Position numbers and translations under genes: made by a program | Notes under the pieces: generated by a model | The model's database searches: none | The model's input: the letters and a program-made list of their open reading frames with translations, nothing else | Told to the model about the DNA's origin: nothing | Assembly (NCBI RefSeq): GCF_000521865.1 | Contig: NZ_JAME01000026.1 | Location: 1 to 64,000, forward strand | Reading direction: 5' to 3' | Origin: Roseivivax isoporae LMG 25204 | GTDB taxonomy: Bacteria; Pseudomonadota; Alphaproteobacteria; Rhodobacterales; Rhodobacteraceae | DNA length: 64,000 nucleotides | In this document: positions 52,732 through 61,275 of the stretch, one piece after another | Numbering within the stretch: position 1 is the first letter of the stretch | How the letters are laid out: every line of letters begins with the position of its first letter

Positions 52732-52747
52732 ATTTATCATGATAAAT
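52732..52747. promoter_or_regulatory. palindromic operator in the SBP / DUF1028 divergent promoter
   Basis: ATTTATCATGATAAAT, a perfect 16-base palindrome in an AT-rich patch of otherwise GC-rich DNA, centred in the 99-base divergent gap. Likely binding site of the GntR regulator encoded at 53472-54224. Confidence 0.65.
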
Positions 52748-52802
52748 TCACGACAGCCGTTTTGTCACCGACTTTCCCGTTCCCGCCGCACGGAGACTGC
52801 CC

Positions 52803-53468
52803 ATGACCTTCTCGATCCTCGCACATGATGCGCAAACGGGCAGGTGGGGCGGCGCCGCGGCCACCGGCAACCTCTGCGTCGGCGGCTGGGTCCTGCGCGG
52901 ATCGGCCGAATCGGGCATGTCGGCGTCGCAGGGCACCGCACCCAGCACGATCTGGGGCGAGGAGGTGCTCGCGGGCATGCGCGCGGGCCGGGATGCGGTG
53001 GCCGCGGTCGATGCGGTGACGGCAGCCGATCCCGGCCGGGCGCACCGGCAGCTGACCGCGCTCGACCTCGCGGGCGGCACGGGGCACTTCACCGGCGCAT
53101 CGAGCATCGCGGTCGCGGGCGCCCGTGAGGCGCCGGGCGTGGTCGTCGCGGGCAACATGCTCTCGGGCGAGGCAGTCCTCGATGCCTGCATCGAGGGGTT
53201 CCTCGCCGCGGACGGGCCGCTCGACGCGCGGCTCCTCGCCGCGCTCGACGCGGCAGCGGCGGCTGGCGGCGATGCCCGCGGCCTCATGTCGGCGGCGCTG
53301 CTCGTCGTGGCGCGGGACGCCCCGCCCATGAGCCTCCGCATCGACCACGACGCGGCGCCGCTCGCGGCGCTGCGCGCGCTGCACGCCCGCGCCACCGCGC
53401 AGGGGTACATGTCCATGCTGGACGTGGTGCCGACCCTCGACGCGCCGCATCGCGCGCCGGCGGACTGA
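52803..53468 (+). CDS. DUF1028 family protein
   Basis: 221 residues. The start TFSILAHDAQTGRWGGAAATGN and the later GMSASQGTAPSTIWGEEVLAGMRAGRDA (cores: TFSILAHDAQTG, SASQGTAP) match DUF1028, which has an Ntn-hydrolase-like fold and is repeatedly found with peptide ABC transporters and peptidases. An in-family peptidoglycan or peptide hydrolase role has been proposed but is unproven. Divergent from the binding-protein gene and convergent with the GntR gene (3 bases between stops), all likely one regulon. Confidence 0.85.
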   Translation: MTFSILAHDAQTGRWGGAAATGNLCVGGWVLRGSAESGMSASQGTAPSTIWGEEVLAGMRAGRDAVAAVDAVTAADPGRAHRQLTALDLAGGTGHFTGASSIAVAGAREAPGVVVAGNMLSGEAVLDACIEGFLAADGPLDARLLAALDAAAAAGGDARGLMSAALLVVARDAPPMSLRIDHDAAPLAALRALHARATAQGYMSMLDVVPTLDAPHRAPAD

Positions 53469-53471
53469 GCC

Positions 53472-54224
53472 TCACTCGCCGATGAAGCGGCGCAGGACCT
53501 GCGCCTCCTGCTCCTCCATCAGCGCCTGGGCCGAGGCCATGTGCGCGGCCATGATCGCGCGCGCCGCCTCCGCGTCGCCCGCGCGCAGCGCGCCGACGAG
53601 CTCGATCTGGTGTGCTCGGCCCCGGCGCCACAGCTCGTGGTTCGGCGGCGCGTAGAGCCTGCGCCACACCGTCAGGTCCGACAGCATCCGCGAGGTGAAG
53701 CCGACCAGGAACCCGAGCAGGGGGTTGGCGCTGAACTGCGCCAGCCGTTCGTGGAAGGCGAGCGAGGCCACGTGCTGGTCGCGCTCCTCGGCGACCGTGC
53801 CCGCGGGCCGGTCATAGCGGGTGATGAGCGCCTCGAGCTCGCCCAGCTGCGCCTCGCTCAGCCGGCCGGCCAAGTCGGCGGCGAGCTCGGGCTCGAGCTG
53901 GCGGCGCAGCTGGTAGATGTCGGCGATCGACAGCGACTTGAAGTAGAAGTAGTTGCCGAGAAGCGCGCGCGCGCGTTCCTCCGACACCGCGCCGACGAAG
54001 GTGCCGCCGCCGGGCCCGGTGCGCGTGGTCACGAGCCCCTGCGCCTCGAGCACGCGCATGGCCTCGCGGATCGTGCCCTTGGACATCCCGAAGCGGTCCA
54101 TGAGCGCGGCCTCGCCGGGCAGTCGGGCGCCCTCGACGAGCCCCTCCTCGACCACCCAGCGCTTGATCTCCTCCGCGACGCGGTACGGGCGGCGCAGGCC
54201 GCGCGGCTTGTCCGGTCGTGTCAC
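53472..54224 (-). CDS. GntR-family regulator (FadR/FCD type)
   Basis: 250 residues from a GTG start. The winged helix spans about 15-80 (LMDRFGMSKGTIREAMRVLEAQGLV, core MSKGTIREAMRVLE), with the glycine-rich wing RTGPGGGTFVG. The FCD domain has FYFKSLSIADIYQLRRQLEP and HERLAQFSANPLLGFL. It is convergent with DUF1028, and the nearest palindrome is 52732-52747, so it probably controls the peptide transporter and DUF1028. It also lies 67 bases behind the alcohol dehydrogenase gene on the same strand, so co-regulation with that operon is the alternative. Confidence 0.88.
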   Translation of the reverse strand: MTRPDKPRGLRRPYRVAEEIKRWVVEEGLVEGARLPGEAALMDRFGMSKGTIREAMRVLEAQGLVTTRTGPGGGTFVGAVSEERARALLGNYFYFKSLSIADIYQLRRQLEPELAADLAGRLSEAQLGELEALITRYDRPAGTVAEERDQHVASLAFHERLAQFSANPLLGFLVGFTSRMLSDLTVWRRLYAPPNHELWRRGRAHQIELVGALRAGDAEAARAIMAAHMASAQALMEEQEAQVLRRFIGE

Positions 54225-54291
54225 GGCGTGGCGCTCCGTTGCTGCCCTTGCGGCAGGGCGAGCCTAGCACATGCGCCGGCCCGCCCCGAGG

Positions 54292-55437
54292 TCAGATCGC
54301 CGCCTCGAAGAGCCCCCGGAGGCCGGGCGCGTCGAGCGTCACCGGATTGCCGCCGCAGGACGGGTCCTCGAGCGCCATGGCGACGAGGTCGTCGATCCGG
54401 TCGGCGGTCACGCCCAGTTCGGACAGCCGCCGGGGCATGCCGAGTTCCGCGTTGAACCGCTCCACGAAGCCGCGGAAGCCGTCGTAGCCGCCCTCGATCC
54501 CGAGATAGCCCGCCGCGCGGTCGAACCGGTCGCGGATCGCCCCCTCGTTGAAGTCGAGCACCGCCGGCATGCAGACCGCGTTGGTGGTGCCATGGTGGGT
54601 GTTGAACACCGCGCCTACCGGGTGGCTCATGGCGTGGATGGCGCCCAGGCCCTTCTGGAAGGCGACGGCGCCCATGGATGCGGCCGACATCATGTTCGCG
54701 CGCGCCTCGAGGTCGGCGCCGTCCGCGTAGGCACGCGGCAGGTTCTCGATCACGAGCCGCATCCCCTCGAGCGCAATGCCCTGGCTCATCGGGTGGTAGT
54801 GCGGGGACGAGAACGCCTCGACGCAATGCGCGAACGCGTCGAGCCCGGTGCCGGCGGTGATGTGCGGCGGCATGCCCACGGTCAGCTCGGGATCGGCGAT
54901 CACCACGGCGGGCAGCACCTTCGGGTGGAAGATGATCTTCTTCACGTGGCTCACGGAGTTGGTGATGACGCTGGCGCGTCCCACCTCGGACCCGGTGCCG
55001 GCGGTCGTCGGCACCGCGACGATGGGCGCGATGGCGGCGGCGTCCGCGCGGCTCCACCAATCGCCGATATCCTCGAAATCCCAGACCGGCCGCGTCTGGC
55101 CGCACATGAAGGCGACCATCTTGCCGAGGTCGAGTCCCGAGCCGCCGCCGAAGGCCACGACGCCGTCATGACCGCCCGCGCGGTAGGCCTCGACGCCGGC
55201 GGCGAGGTTGACCTCGTTGGGATTCGGGTCGACCTCGGCGAAGACGGCGCGGCCGAGCCCCGCCGCCTCGAGGATGTCGAGGGCGCGGCCCGTGATCTCC
55301 ATCCCCGCCAGGCCGCGGTCGGTGACGAGGAGCGGCCGGGTGATGCCGGCCTGCGCGCAGGCCGCCGGCAGCTCGGCGATGCGGCCGGCGCCGAAGCGGA
55401 TCGCGGTGGGATAGGACCAGGTCGCGGTCGGGCTCAT
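54292..55437 (-). CDS. iron-containing (group III) alcohol dehydrogenase
   Basis: 381 residues. The NAD domain has VAFGGGSGLDLGKM and VPTTAGTGSEV. The metal site is built by the Asp and His of DAFAHCVEAF and the two His regions in IHAMSHPVGAVFNTHHG. It oxidises an alcohol to an aldehyde with NAD(P). Its start overlaps the aldehyde dehydrogenase stop (ATGA), so the pair probably performs two-step oxidation of an alcohol to an acid, possibly while the amine end is gamma-glutamylated by the GS-like enzyme. Confidence 0.9.
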   Translation of the reverse strand: MSPTATWSYPTAIRFGAGRIAELPAACAQAGITRPLLVTDRGLAGMEITGRALDILEAAGLGRAVFAEVDPNPNEVNLAAGVEAYRAGGHDGVVAFGGGSGLDLGKMVAFMCGQTRPVWDFEDIGDWWSRADAAAIAPIVAVPTTAGTGSEVGRASVITNSVSHVKKIIFHPKVLPAVVIADPELTVGMPPHITAGTGLDAFAHCVEAFSSPHYHPMSQGIALEGMRLVIENLPRAYADGADLEARANMMSAASMGAVAFQKGLGAIHAMSHPVGAVFNTHHGTTNAVCMPAVLDFNEGAIRDRFDRAAGYLGIEGGYDGFRGFVERFNAELGMPRRLSELGVTADRIDDLVAMALEDPSCGGNPVTLDAPGLRGLFEAAI

Positions 55438-56813
55438 GTGGTCACCTTCTTCAGATGGTAGGATTTGGGACGCGTGAGCGCGTGATAGCCGAGGACAGAG
55501 AGGCCCGCACCCCGCCCGGTGTCCTTGCAGCCGGTCCAGCAGAGCGCCGGGTCGAGGTAGTCGGCGCGGTTCATGAACACCGTTCCCGTCTCGAGCGCGT
55601 CGCCGATCCGCGCGGCCCGCTCCACGTCCGAGGTCCAGACGCTGGCGGTCAGCCCGAACCGGCTGTCGTTCATCCGGGCGATCGCCTCCGCATCGTCCGC
55701 CACGGGCATGATCCCCACGACGGGACCGAAGCTTTCCTCGCGCATGACCTCCATCTCGTGCGTGACGTTGGTCAGGACCTGCGGCGAGAGGTAGGCGCCG
55801 CCATCGTCCGCGGGCGCGGGATCGAGGTGGGCGACGGCGCCGTCCGCCAAAGCCGCCGCGACCTGGTCCCGCACGACCCTGGCGAAACGCACGTTTGCCA
55901 TGGGCCCGAGCGTCGTCTCGGAGTCGAGCGGGTTCCCGAGCCGGAGCGCGCGCGCCCAGTCCACGGCCTTCTCCACGAAGGCGTCGTAATGGTCGCGGTG
56001 GACGTAGACGCGCTCGATCCCGCAGCAGCATTGCCCCGCGTTGAACATCGCGCCGTCCATGAGCCCGTTCACCGCCGCGTCGAGATCGGCATCGGCCGCG
56101 ACATAGCCCGGATCCTTGCCCCCGAGTTCCGTCGCCACGGGCACGAAGGTGCCCGCCGCCGCGCGCTCCATCGCCTGCCCGCCGCCCACGGAGCCGGTGA
56201 AGGTCACGAAGTCGAAGGCACGCGCGCCGATCAGCGCCGAGGTCGTGTCGTGATCGAGGAACACGTTGCGGAACACGTCCTCGGGCACGCCCGCGGCATG
56301 GAAGGCGCGCGCCAGCCGTTCGCCCACGAGCAGCGTCTGGGTCGCGTGCTTGAGCACCACCGCGTTGCCGGCGATCAGCGCGGGCGCCACTGTGTTGATC
56401 GCGGTCATCCACGGGTAGTTCCAGGGCGCGACGACGAAGACGACGCCCCAGGGCACGCGCCGGATGTAGCGGCGGAAGCTGGCGTCGTCGGATACCGCGA
56501 TGTCCGCGAGTGCGTCCTCGGCGATGGCGGCCATGTGGCTCGCCCGCTCGTTGAAACCGCCGAACTCGCCGCCGTAGCGGACCGGCCGGCCCATCTGCCA
56601 GGCGAGTTCGGTCACGATCTCGTCCGACATGGCGCCCACGGCGGCGACGCCGTCCATGACGAGGCGGGCGCGCTCGGCGACGGGCCGCGCGGCCCAGTCG
56701 GCCTGGGCCCTCCTGGCGCGCGCGATGTCGGCGCGCGCGGCGTCGAGCGACAGCGCGGGTCGCTCGGCGTAGACCGATCCGTCGATCGGCGAGATGCATC
56801 GCAATGTGGTCAT
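55434..56813 (-). CDS. NAD(P)-dependent aldehyde dehydrogenase
   Basis: 459 residues. The cofactor-binding region has VVAPWNYPWMTAINT and TFTGSVGGGQAM. The general base is E229 (ATELGGKDPGY) and the catalytic cysteine is within C262-C264 of NAGQCCCGIERV, most likely C263. The short length matches succinate-semialdehyde/aminoaldehyde-type branches. Coupled to the Fe-ADH downstream and 75 bases from the GS-like gene upstream; an imperfect GC-rich hairpin (56832-56859) occupies that gap. Confidence 0.9.
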   Translation of the reverse strand: MTTLRCISPIDGSVYAERPALSLDAARADIARARRAQADWAARPVAERARLVMDGVAAVGAMSDEIVTELAWQMGRPVRYGGEFGGFNERASHMAAIAEDALADIAVSDDASFRRYIRRVPWGVVFVVAPWNYPWMTAINTVAPALIAGNAVVLKHATQTLLVGERLARAFHAAGVPEDVFRNVFLDHDTTSALIGARAFDFVTFTGSVGGGQAMERAAAGTFVPVATELGGKDPGYVAADADLDAAVNGLMDGAMFNAGQCCCGIERVYVHRDHYDAFVEKAVDWARALRLGNPLDSETTLGPMANVRFARVVRDQVAAALADGAVAHLDPAPADDGGAYLSPQVLTNVTHEMEVMREESFGPVVGIMPVADDAEAIARMNDSRFGLTASVWTSDVERAARIGDALETGTVFMNRADYLDPALCWTGCKDTGRGAGLSVLGYHALTRPKSYHLKKVTT

Positions 56814-56888
56814 GGTCTGGTGTCCTCTCGGCGCAGCGCCCGCAGGTCGGCCCGCTGCGGCAAAGTCAGTGTCGGTCGGGGCATCCGG

Positions 56889-58253
56889 TCACGCGCGTTC
56901 GAAACCGCGCGCGATCTCCCAGTCGGTCACGGCGCGGTCGAACTCCTCCTGCTCCCACTCGGCGCAGCGCACGTAGTGGTCGATCACGTCGTCGCCCATG
57001 GCCGCGCGCAGCATGCGCGAGCTGCGCAGGCACTCGGTCGCCTCGCGCAGGGTGCGCGGGATCTCGGTGACCTCGGCGGATTCGTAGACATCGCCGCGCA
57101 CGGGCGGTGCAAGCTCCATGTCGTCCTCGATGCCGCGGATGCCGGCCGCGATCAGCGCCGCCTGCGCCAGGTAGGGGTTCATGTCCGAGCCGCCGATGCG
57201 GCACTCGACGCGCACCCCCGGCGTGCCGTCGCCGCAGAGCCGGAAGCCCGCGGTGCGGTTGTCCACCGACCAGACGGTCTTGGTCGGCGCGAAGGTGCCG
57301 GGCGCGAAACGCTTGTAGCTGTTGACGTAGGGCGCGAGGAAGAAGGTGTAGTCGCGGGCATAGGCGAGAAGCCCCGCCATGAAACTCTGCATGAGGTCCG
57401 ACATGCCGAGCTCGCTGCCATCGTCGTAGAAGGCGGGTTCGTCGTCCTGCCAGAGCGACAGGTGCACGTGGCTCGACGAGCCCACCTTGTCGGGCGCCCA
57501 TTTCGGCAGGAAGCTCGCCGCATGGCCGTGCGCCCAGGCGATCTCCTTCACCGCGTGCTTGGCGATGGTGTGGTGGTCGGCGCAGTCGAGCGCGCCGGCA
57601 TAGCGGATGTTCAGTTCCTGCTGGCCCACCTCGGCCTCGCCCTTGGTGTTCTCGACCGGGATGCCGGCCGCGACCAGGTGGTTGCGCAGGGGCCGCATCA
57701 CCGCCTCTTCCTTGGTGGTCTGGAAGAGGTTGTAGTCCTCGTTGTGCCCGTTGAGCGGCACGAGCTCGCGGTAACCCTCCTTCTGGAGGGTGCGGTAATC
57801 CTTCTCGAACAGGAAGAACTCGAGCTCGGTCGCCATCTTGGCGTCGAAGCCCATCTCGGACAGCCGGGCGATCTGGCGTTTCAGGATCGCGCGCGGCGCA
57901 TGGGCGACCGGTTCGTGGGTGTGGTGGTCGAGCACGTCGGAAAGCACCAGCGCCGTCTTCTCGAGCCAGGGCACGAGGCGCAGCGTCGCCATGTCGGGGC
58001 GCAGCACGTAGTCGCCGTAGCCCCGTCGCCACGAGGTCGCGGCATAGCCGTCGGGCGTCGACATCACGAGGTCGGTGGCCAGGAGGTAGTTGCAGCAATG
58101 CGTCTCGTGGTGCGCGTGCTCGACGAAGTTCGAGGCGTGGAACCGCTTGCCCATGAGCCGGCCCTGCATGTCGACCATCGCCACCAGGACGGTGTCGACG
58201 GCACCGGTCGCGGCCATTTCCTTCAGCGTGTCGAATGTCAGCGTGCCGGTCAT
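56889..58253 (-). CDS. glutamine synthetase-like ligase (gamma-glutamyl-amine synthetase type)
   Basis: 454 residues. The beta-grasp start (VDMQGRLMGKRF) is followed by RPDMATLRLVPW, the metal/glutamate site ATELEFFLFE, then GEAEVGQQELN, the SSSHVHLSLW histidine, NSYKRFAPGTFAP and NRTAGFR. All main GS positions are kept. The sequence lacks the adenylylation-type C-terminus of nitrogen-assimilating GlnA and resembles PuuA/IpuC/GlnT-type enzymes, which join glutamate to amines. AGGGGA lies 8 bases before the ATG. With ALDH, ADH and an amidohydrolase in one operon, a gamma-glutamylated intermediate pathway is likely. Confidence 0.88.
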   Translation of the reverse strand: MTGTLTFDTLKEMAATGAVDTVLVAMVDMQGRLMGKRFHASNFVEHAHHETHCCNYLLATDLVMSTPDGYAATSWRRGYGDYVLRPDMATLRLVPWLEKTALVLSDVLDHHTHEPVAHAPRAILKRQIARLSEMGFDAKMATELEFFLFEKDYRTLQKEGYRELVPLNGHNEDYNLFQTTKEEAVMRPLRNHLVAAGIPVENTKGEAEVGQQELNIRYAGALDCADHHTIAKHAVKEIAWAHGHAASFLPKWAPDKVGSSSHVHLSLWQDDEPAFYDDGSELGMSDLMQSFMAGLLAYARDYTFFLAPYVNSYKRFAPGTFAPTKTVWSVDNRTAGFRLCGDGTPGVRVECRIGGSDMNPYLAQAALIAAGIRGIEDDMELAPPVRGDVYESAEVTEIPRTLREATECLRSSRMLRAAMGDDVIDHYVRCAEWEQEEFDRAVTDWEIARGFERA

Positions 58254-58274
58254 GAATGCTGTCCCCTGTGTCGC

Positions 58275-58298
58275 GCGCGGCCCCGTCGGGGGCCGCGC
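58275..58298 (-). terminator. hairpin between the TRAP binding-protein and GS-like genes
   Basis: Ten-base perfect arms GCGCGGCCCC and GGGGCCGCGC with a 4-base loop, right after the dctP-type stop. No T tract. Strong candidate for a partial terminator. Confidence 0.6.
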
Positions 58299-58333
58299 CA
58301 TGTCGGTCGTGTCGGTCATCGTGGCGTCCGCGT

Positions 58334-59371
58334 TCAGAACGTGTACGGCGGGCCGGCCTGGTTGATGACCTCGTTGTACTCGCGGAAGATGCCGACGATC
58401 TTCTGGTGCACCTCGCCTTCCTCCGCGATCTCGTCCCAGAAGGTGACCGCGGCGCGCTCGACCTCGGCCCATTCCTCGGGCGGGACCGAGCGCAGCTCCA
58501 GCTTGTCGCCGCGCGCCCGCAGCCGGGCCTCGCCGCCCCAGTACCACTGGTTGCGGTAGGTGTGGCCGGCCTCGATCGCCGCCATGACCAGCGACTTCAG
58601 GTGCTCGGGCAGGTCGGACCAGCGCTGCTCGTTCACGAAGAACGACCCGATCCACGCACCCGAGATGTTGTTGGTCAGGAAGTAGTCGGTCACGTCCGCC
58701 CAGCCGACGGTGTAGTCCTCGGTGATGCCCGACCATGCCATGCCGTCGAGCTCGCCGGTCTGAACCGCGACCTCGGCATCCTCGTAGGGGATGTTCACCG
58801 GCACCACGCCGAACTGCGACAGGAACCGGCCCGCGGTCGGGAAGGTGTAGAGCGTCAGCCCGTCGAGGTCGGCGACCGACGTGATCTCCTTCTTGGTGTT
58901 GAAGTTGCAGGGGTCCTGCCCCGCGGCCGACAGCCACTTCACGCCGACCTTGGCGTATTCCTCGTCCCAGATCTCGCGCAGGCCGTACTGGTTGAACAGC
59001 ACCGGCACGTCGAGGATGTGCTTGGTCGCGAAGGGAAAGTAGCCCCCGAAGACGCGCAGCGGCGTGGGCGAGGCCATGCTGTCGTCGTCGGAATGCACCG
59101 CGTCGATGGTGCCGCGCTGAAGCGCCTGGAACAGCTCGCCCGTGGGCACGATCTGGTCCGCGTAGTAGAGTTCGACCTCCATCTCGCCGTTCGCGTTGGC
59201 GTTGATGTAGTCGATGATCGGCTTCGTCACCTGTTCGCCGAGCGCGGCGCCCGCATAGGTCTGGAACCGCCAGCGGATCGGTTCCTGCGCATGCACGATG
59301 GCGGGGGCCGCCAGCGTCGCGGGCCCGGCAAGCGCCGCGCCCTTCAGTATTCTGCGTCTCGAGATCGTCAT
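58334..59371 (-). CDS. TRAP transporter solute-binding protein (DctP family, Tat-exported)
   Basis: 345 residues. The twin-arginine leader is SRRRILKGAALAGPATLAAPAIVHA (core: SRRRILKGAAL). The mature start WRFQTYAGAALGEQVTKPII resembles the alpha-keto-acid-type TRAP receptors that carry Tat leaders. LFQALQRGTIDAVHSDD and ELDGMAWSGITEDYTVGW are further family blocks. It presents a carboxylate to the DctQM channel encoded upstream. It is followed by a strong hairpin and then the GS-like gene. Confidence 0.88.
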   Translation of the reverse strand: MTISRRRILKGAALAGPATLAAPAIVHAQEPIRWRFQTYAGAALGEQVTKPIIDYINANANGEMEVELYYADQIVPTGELFQALQRGTIDAVHSDDDSMASPTPLRVFGGYFPFATKHILDVPVLFNQYGLREIWDEEYAKVGVKWLSAAGQDPCNFNTKKEITSVADLDGLTLYTFPTAGRFLSQFGVVPVNIPYEDAEVAVQTGELDGMAWSGITEDYTVGWADVTDYFLTNNISGAWIGSFFVNEQRWSDLPEHLKSLVMAAIEAGHTYRNQWYWGGEARLRARGDKLELRSVPPEEWAEVERAAVTFWDEIAEEGEVHQKIVGIFREYNEVINQAGPPYTF

Positions 59372-59435
59372 GTCGTCCTCTCCTGTCGTTTTCTGGTCTC
59401 GGGCCGGTTGCCCCGGCCTCTTGTCGGTGAAGGCT

Positions 59436-60764
59436 TCAGTTCCCGTAGACCTGCCCCGGCAGCCACAGCGCGATCTCGGGGAAGATCATGACCAGCGCCA
59501 GCGCCACGATCATCACGCCCACGAACGGCACGATGGACCGGTAGATGTCGCGCAGCCCGATCTCGGGCGGCGCCATGGCGCGCATCAGGAACAGGTTGTA
59601 GCCGAAGGGCGGCGTCATGTACGCGATCTGGCAGGTGATGGTGTAGAGCACACCGTACCACACGAGGTCGAACCCCAGCTCTCCCACGAGCGGCACGTAG
59701 AGCGGCGCGACGATCACCAGCATCGCGGTGTCGTCGAGGAACGTGCCCATCACGAGGAAGGACAGCTGCATCAGGATCAGGATGACCCACGGGCTGAGCC
59801 CCAGCCGTTCGGTGAACAGGTCCTCGATGGCGCGCACCGCGCCCAGCCCGTCGAACACCGCGCCGAAGGCGAGGGCCGCGGTGATGATCCACATGAACAT
59901 GCACGTGATGCCGAGGGTCTGCCGCAGGCTCGTCTCGAACACGGTCCAGGTCATGCGCCCCTTCAGCACCGCGGCGACGAAAGCCGCGATGGCGCCCACT
60001 GCCGAGCTTTCGACGAGGCTGGTCCAGCCGTTCACGAAGGGCACCATCATGACCGCGAAGATGCCGACCGGCAGGAGCCCCGCCCGCAGGAGGCGCAGCT
60101 TTTCCGAACGCGAGATGGTGGCGCGTTCCTCCGCCGACAGGACCGGGCCGAGCTCGGGCGAGATGCGGCAGCGGATCCAGATGTAGATCACGAAGAGCGC
60201 CGCCATCATGAGCCCCGGCAGCGCGCCCGCGAGCCAGAGCTGGCCCACCGGCTGCCGCGCGATCATCGCGTAGAGCACCAGCACCACCGAGGGCGGCACG
60301 AGGATGCCGAGGCTCGATCCGGCCTGGATCACCCCCGTCACCATCAGCTTGTCGTAGTTGCGCCGCAGCAGTTCGGGCAGCGCGATGGTGGCGCCGATCG
60401 CCATGCCCGCGACCGAGAGCCCGTTCATCGCCGAGATCAGCACCATGAGCCCGATCGTCCCGATGGCGAGCCCGCCCGGCAGCCCGCCCATCCAGACGTG
60501 GAACATCCGGTAGAGGTCGTCGGCGATCCGGCTCTCGGACAGCACGTAGCCCATGAAGACGAACATCGGCAGCGTCAGCAGCGGGTACCACCGCATGACC
60601 TTGATCATCGCCGAGAAACCGAGGTCGTAGCCGCCGCGGTCGCCCCAGAGCAGGACCGCCGCGATCACGGCGACGAAGCCGATGGCGCCGAACACGCGCT
60701 GCCCGGTGAAGAGCATCAGCATCATGGTCGAGAACATCAGGATCGCGATCAGCTCATAGGACAT
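59436..60764 (-). CDS. TRAP transporter large permease (DctM family)
   Basis: 442 residues with 12 or so membrane segments. PLLTLPMFVFMGYVLSES, GLMVLISAMNGLSVAGMAIGAT (core: ISAMNGLSVAGMA), SLGILVPPSVVLVLYAMIA and the C-terminal TPPFGYNLFLMRAMAPPEI identify it. Its start overlaps the small-permease stop by 11 bases, so the two membrane subunits are coupled. Sodium-driven import of a carboxylate is expected. Confidence 0.92.
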   Translation of the reverse strand: MSYELIAILMFSTMMLMLFTGQRVFGAIGFVAVIAAVLLWGDRGGYDLGFSAMIKVMRWYPLLTLPMFVFMGYVLSESRIADDLYRMFHVWMGGLPGGLAIGTIGLMVLISAMNGLSVAGMAIGATIALPELLRRNYDKLMVTGVIQAGSSLGILVPPSVVLVLYAMIARQPVGQLWLAGALPGLMMAALFVIYIWIRCRISPELGPVLSAEERATISRSEKLRLLRAGLLPVGIFAVMMVPFVNGWTSLVESSAVGAIAAFVAAVLKGRMTWTVFETSLRQTLGITCMFMWIITAALAFGAVFDGLGAVRAIEDLFTERLGLSPWVILILMQLSFLVMGTFLDDTAMLVIVAPLYVPLVGELGFDLVWYGVLYTITCQIAYMTPPFGYNLFLMRAMAPPEIGLRDIYRSIVPFVGVMIVALALVMIFPEIALWLPGQVYGN

Positions 60765-61275
60765 CGCGCGTCTCCCGGCCCTCGGCCAGCATGAGGATGT
60801 CCTTGGCGAGCTCGCTCAGCGTCTGCAGCAGCATCAGGAAGATGCCGATGCACATGGTCACCTTGATGGGCCAGAGATAGGGCCGCCACGCGGACGAACT
60901 GCGCTCGCCGCCGTACTGGAAGGAATAGAGGGTCGACTCGATCCCGCCCCAGAGCAGCATGCCCAGATAGACCAGCAGGAAGATCACGGTGACCGCGTCC
61001 CACCAGGCCTTGCGGCGCGGCGAGAGCTCGCCGTAGATCAGGTCCATCCGCACGTTCGATCCCATCTGCATCGCGTAGGGACCGCCGAGGACGTAGTAGG
61101 CGACCATGACGAACTGCGCCATCTCGAGCGTCCAGAGCGAGGGCACGAAGAACGCCTTGGAGACCGACGACCAGAGCAGGATGCCCATCAGGACGAAGAT
61201 GCCGAACATCACGATCCGCCCGAGGACGTGGTTGAAGCGGTCAATGACCGCCACGTAGGCCCGGAGCGCCCTCAC
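60754..61275 (-). CDS. TRAP transporter small permease (DctQ family)
   Basis: 173 residues from a GTG that overlaps the amidohydrolase stop (GTGA). Four membrane segments (IVMFGIFVLMGILLWSSV, MAQFVMVAYYVLGGPYAM, WWDAVTVIFLLVYLGMLLWG and the C-terminal one around MCIGIFLMLLQTL). The loop GSNVRMDLIYGELSPRR is typical of DctQ subunits. Partner of the adjacent large permease. Confidence 0.88.
   Translation of the reverse strand: MRALRAYVAVIDRFNHVLGRIVMFGIFVLMGILLWSSVSKAFFVPSLWTLEMAQFVMVAYYVLGGPYAMQMGSNVRMDLIYGELSPRRKAWWDAVTVIFLLVYLGMLLWGGIESTLYSFQYGGERSSSAWRPYLWPIKVTMCIGIFLMLLQTLSELAKDILMLAEGRETRDVL

Noticed and set aside
55455-58559. A 1034-codon open frame on the + strand
   Set aside because: Antisense to the aldehyde dehydrogenase and GS-like genes, whose catalytic motifs are intact.
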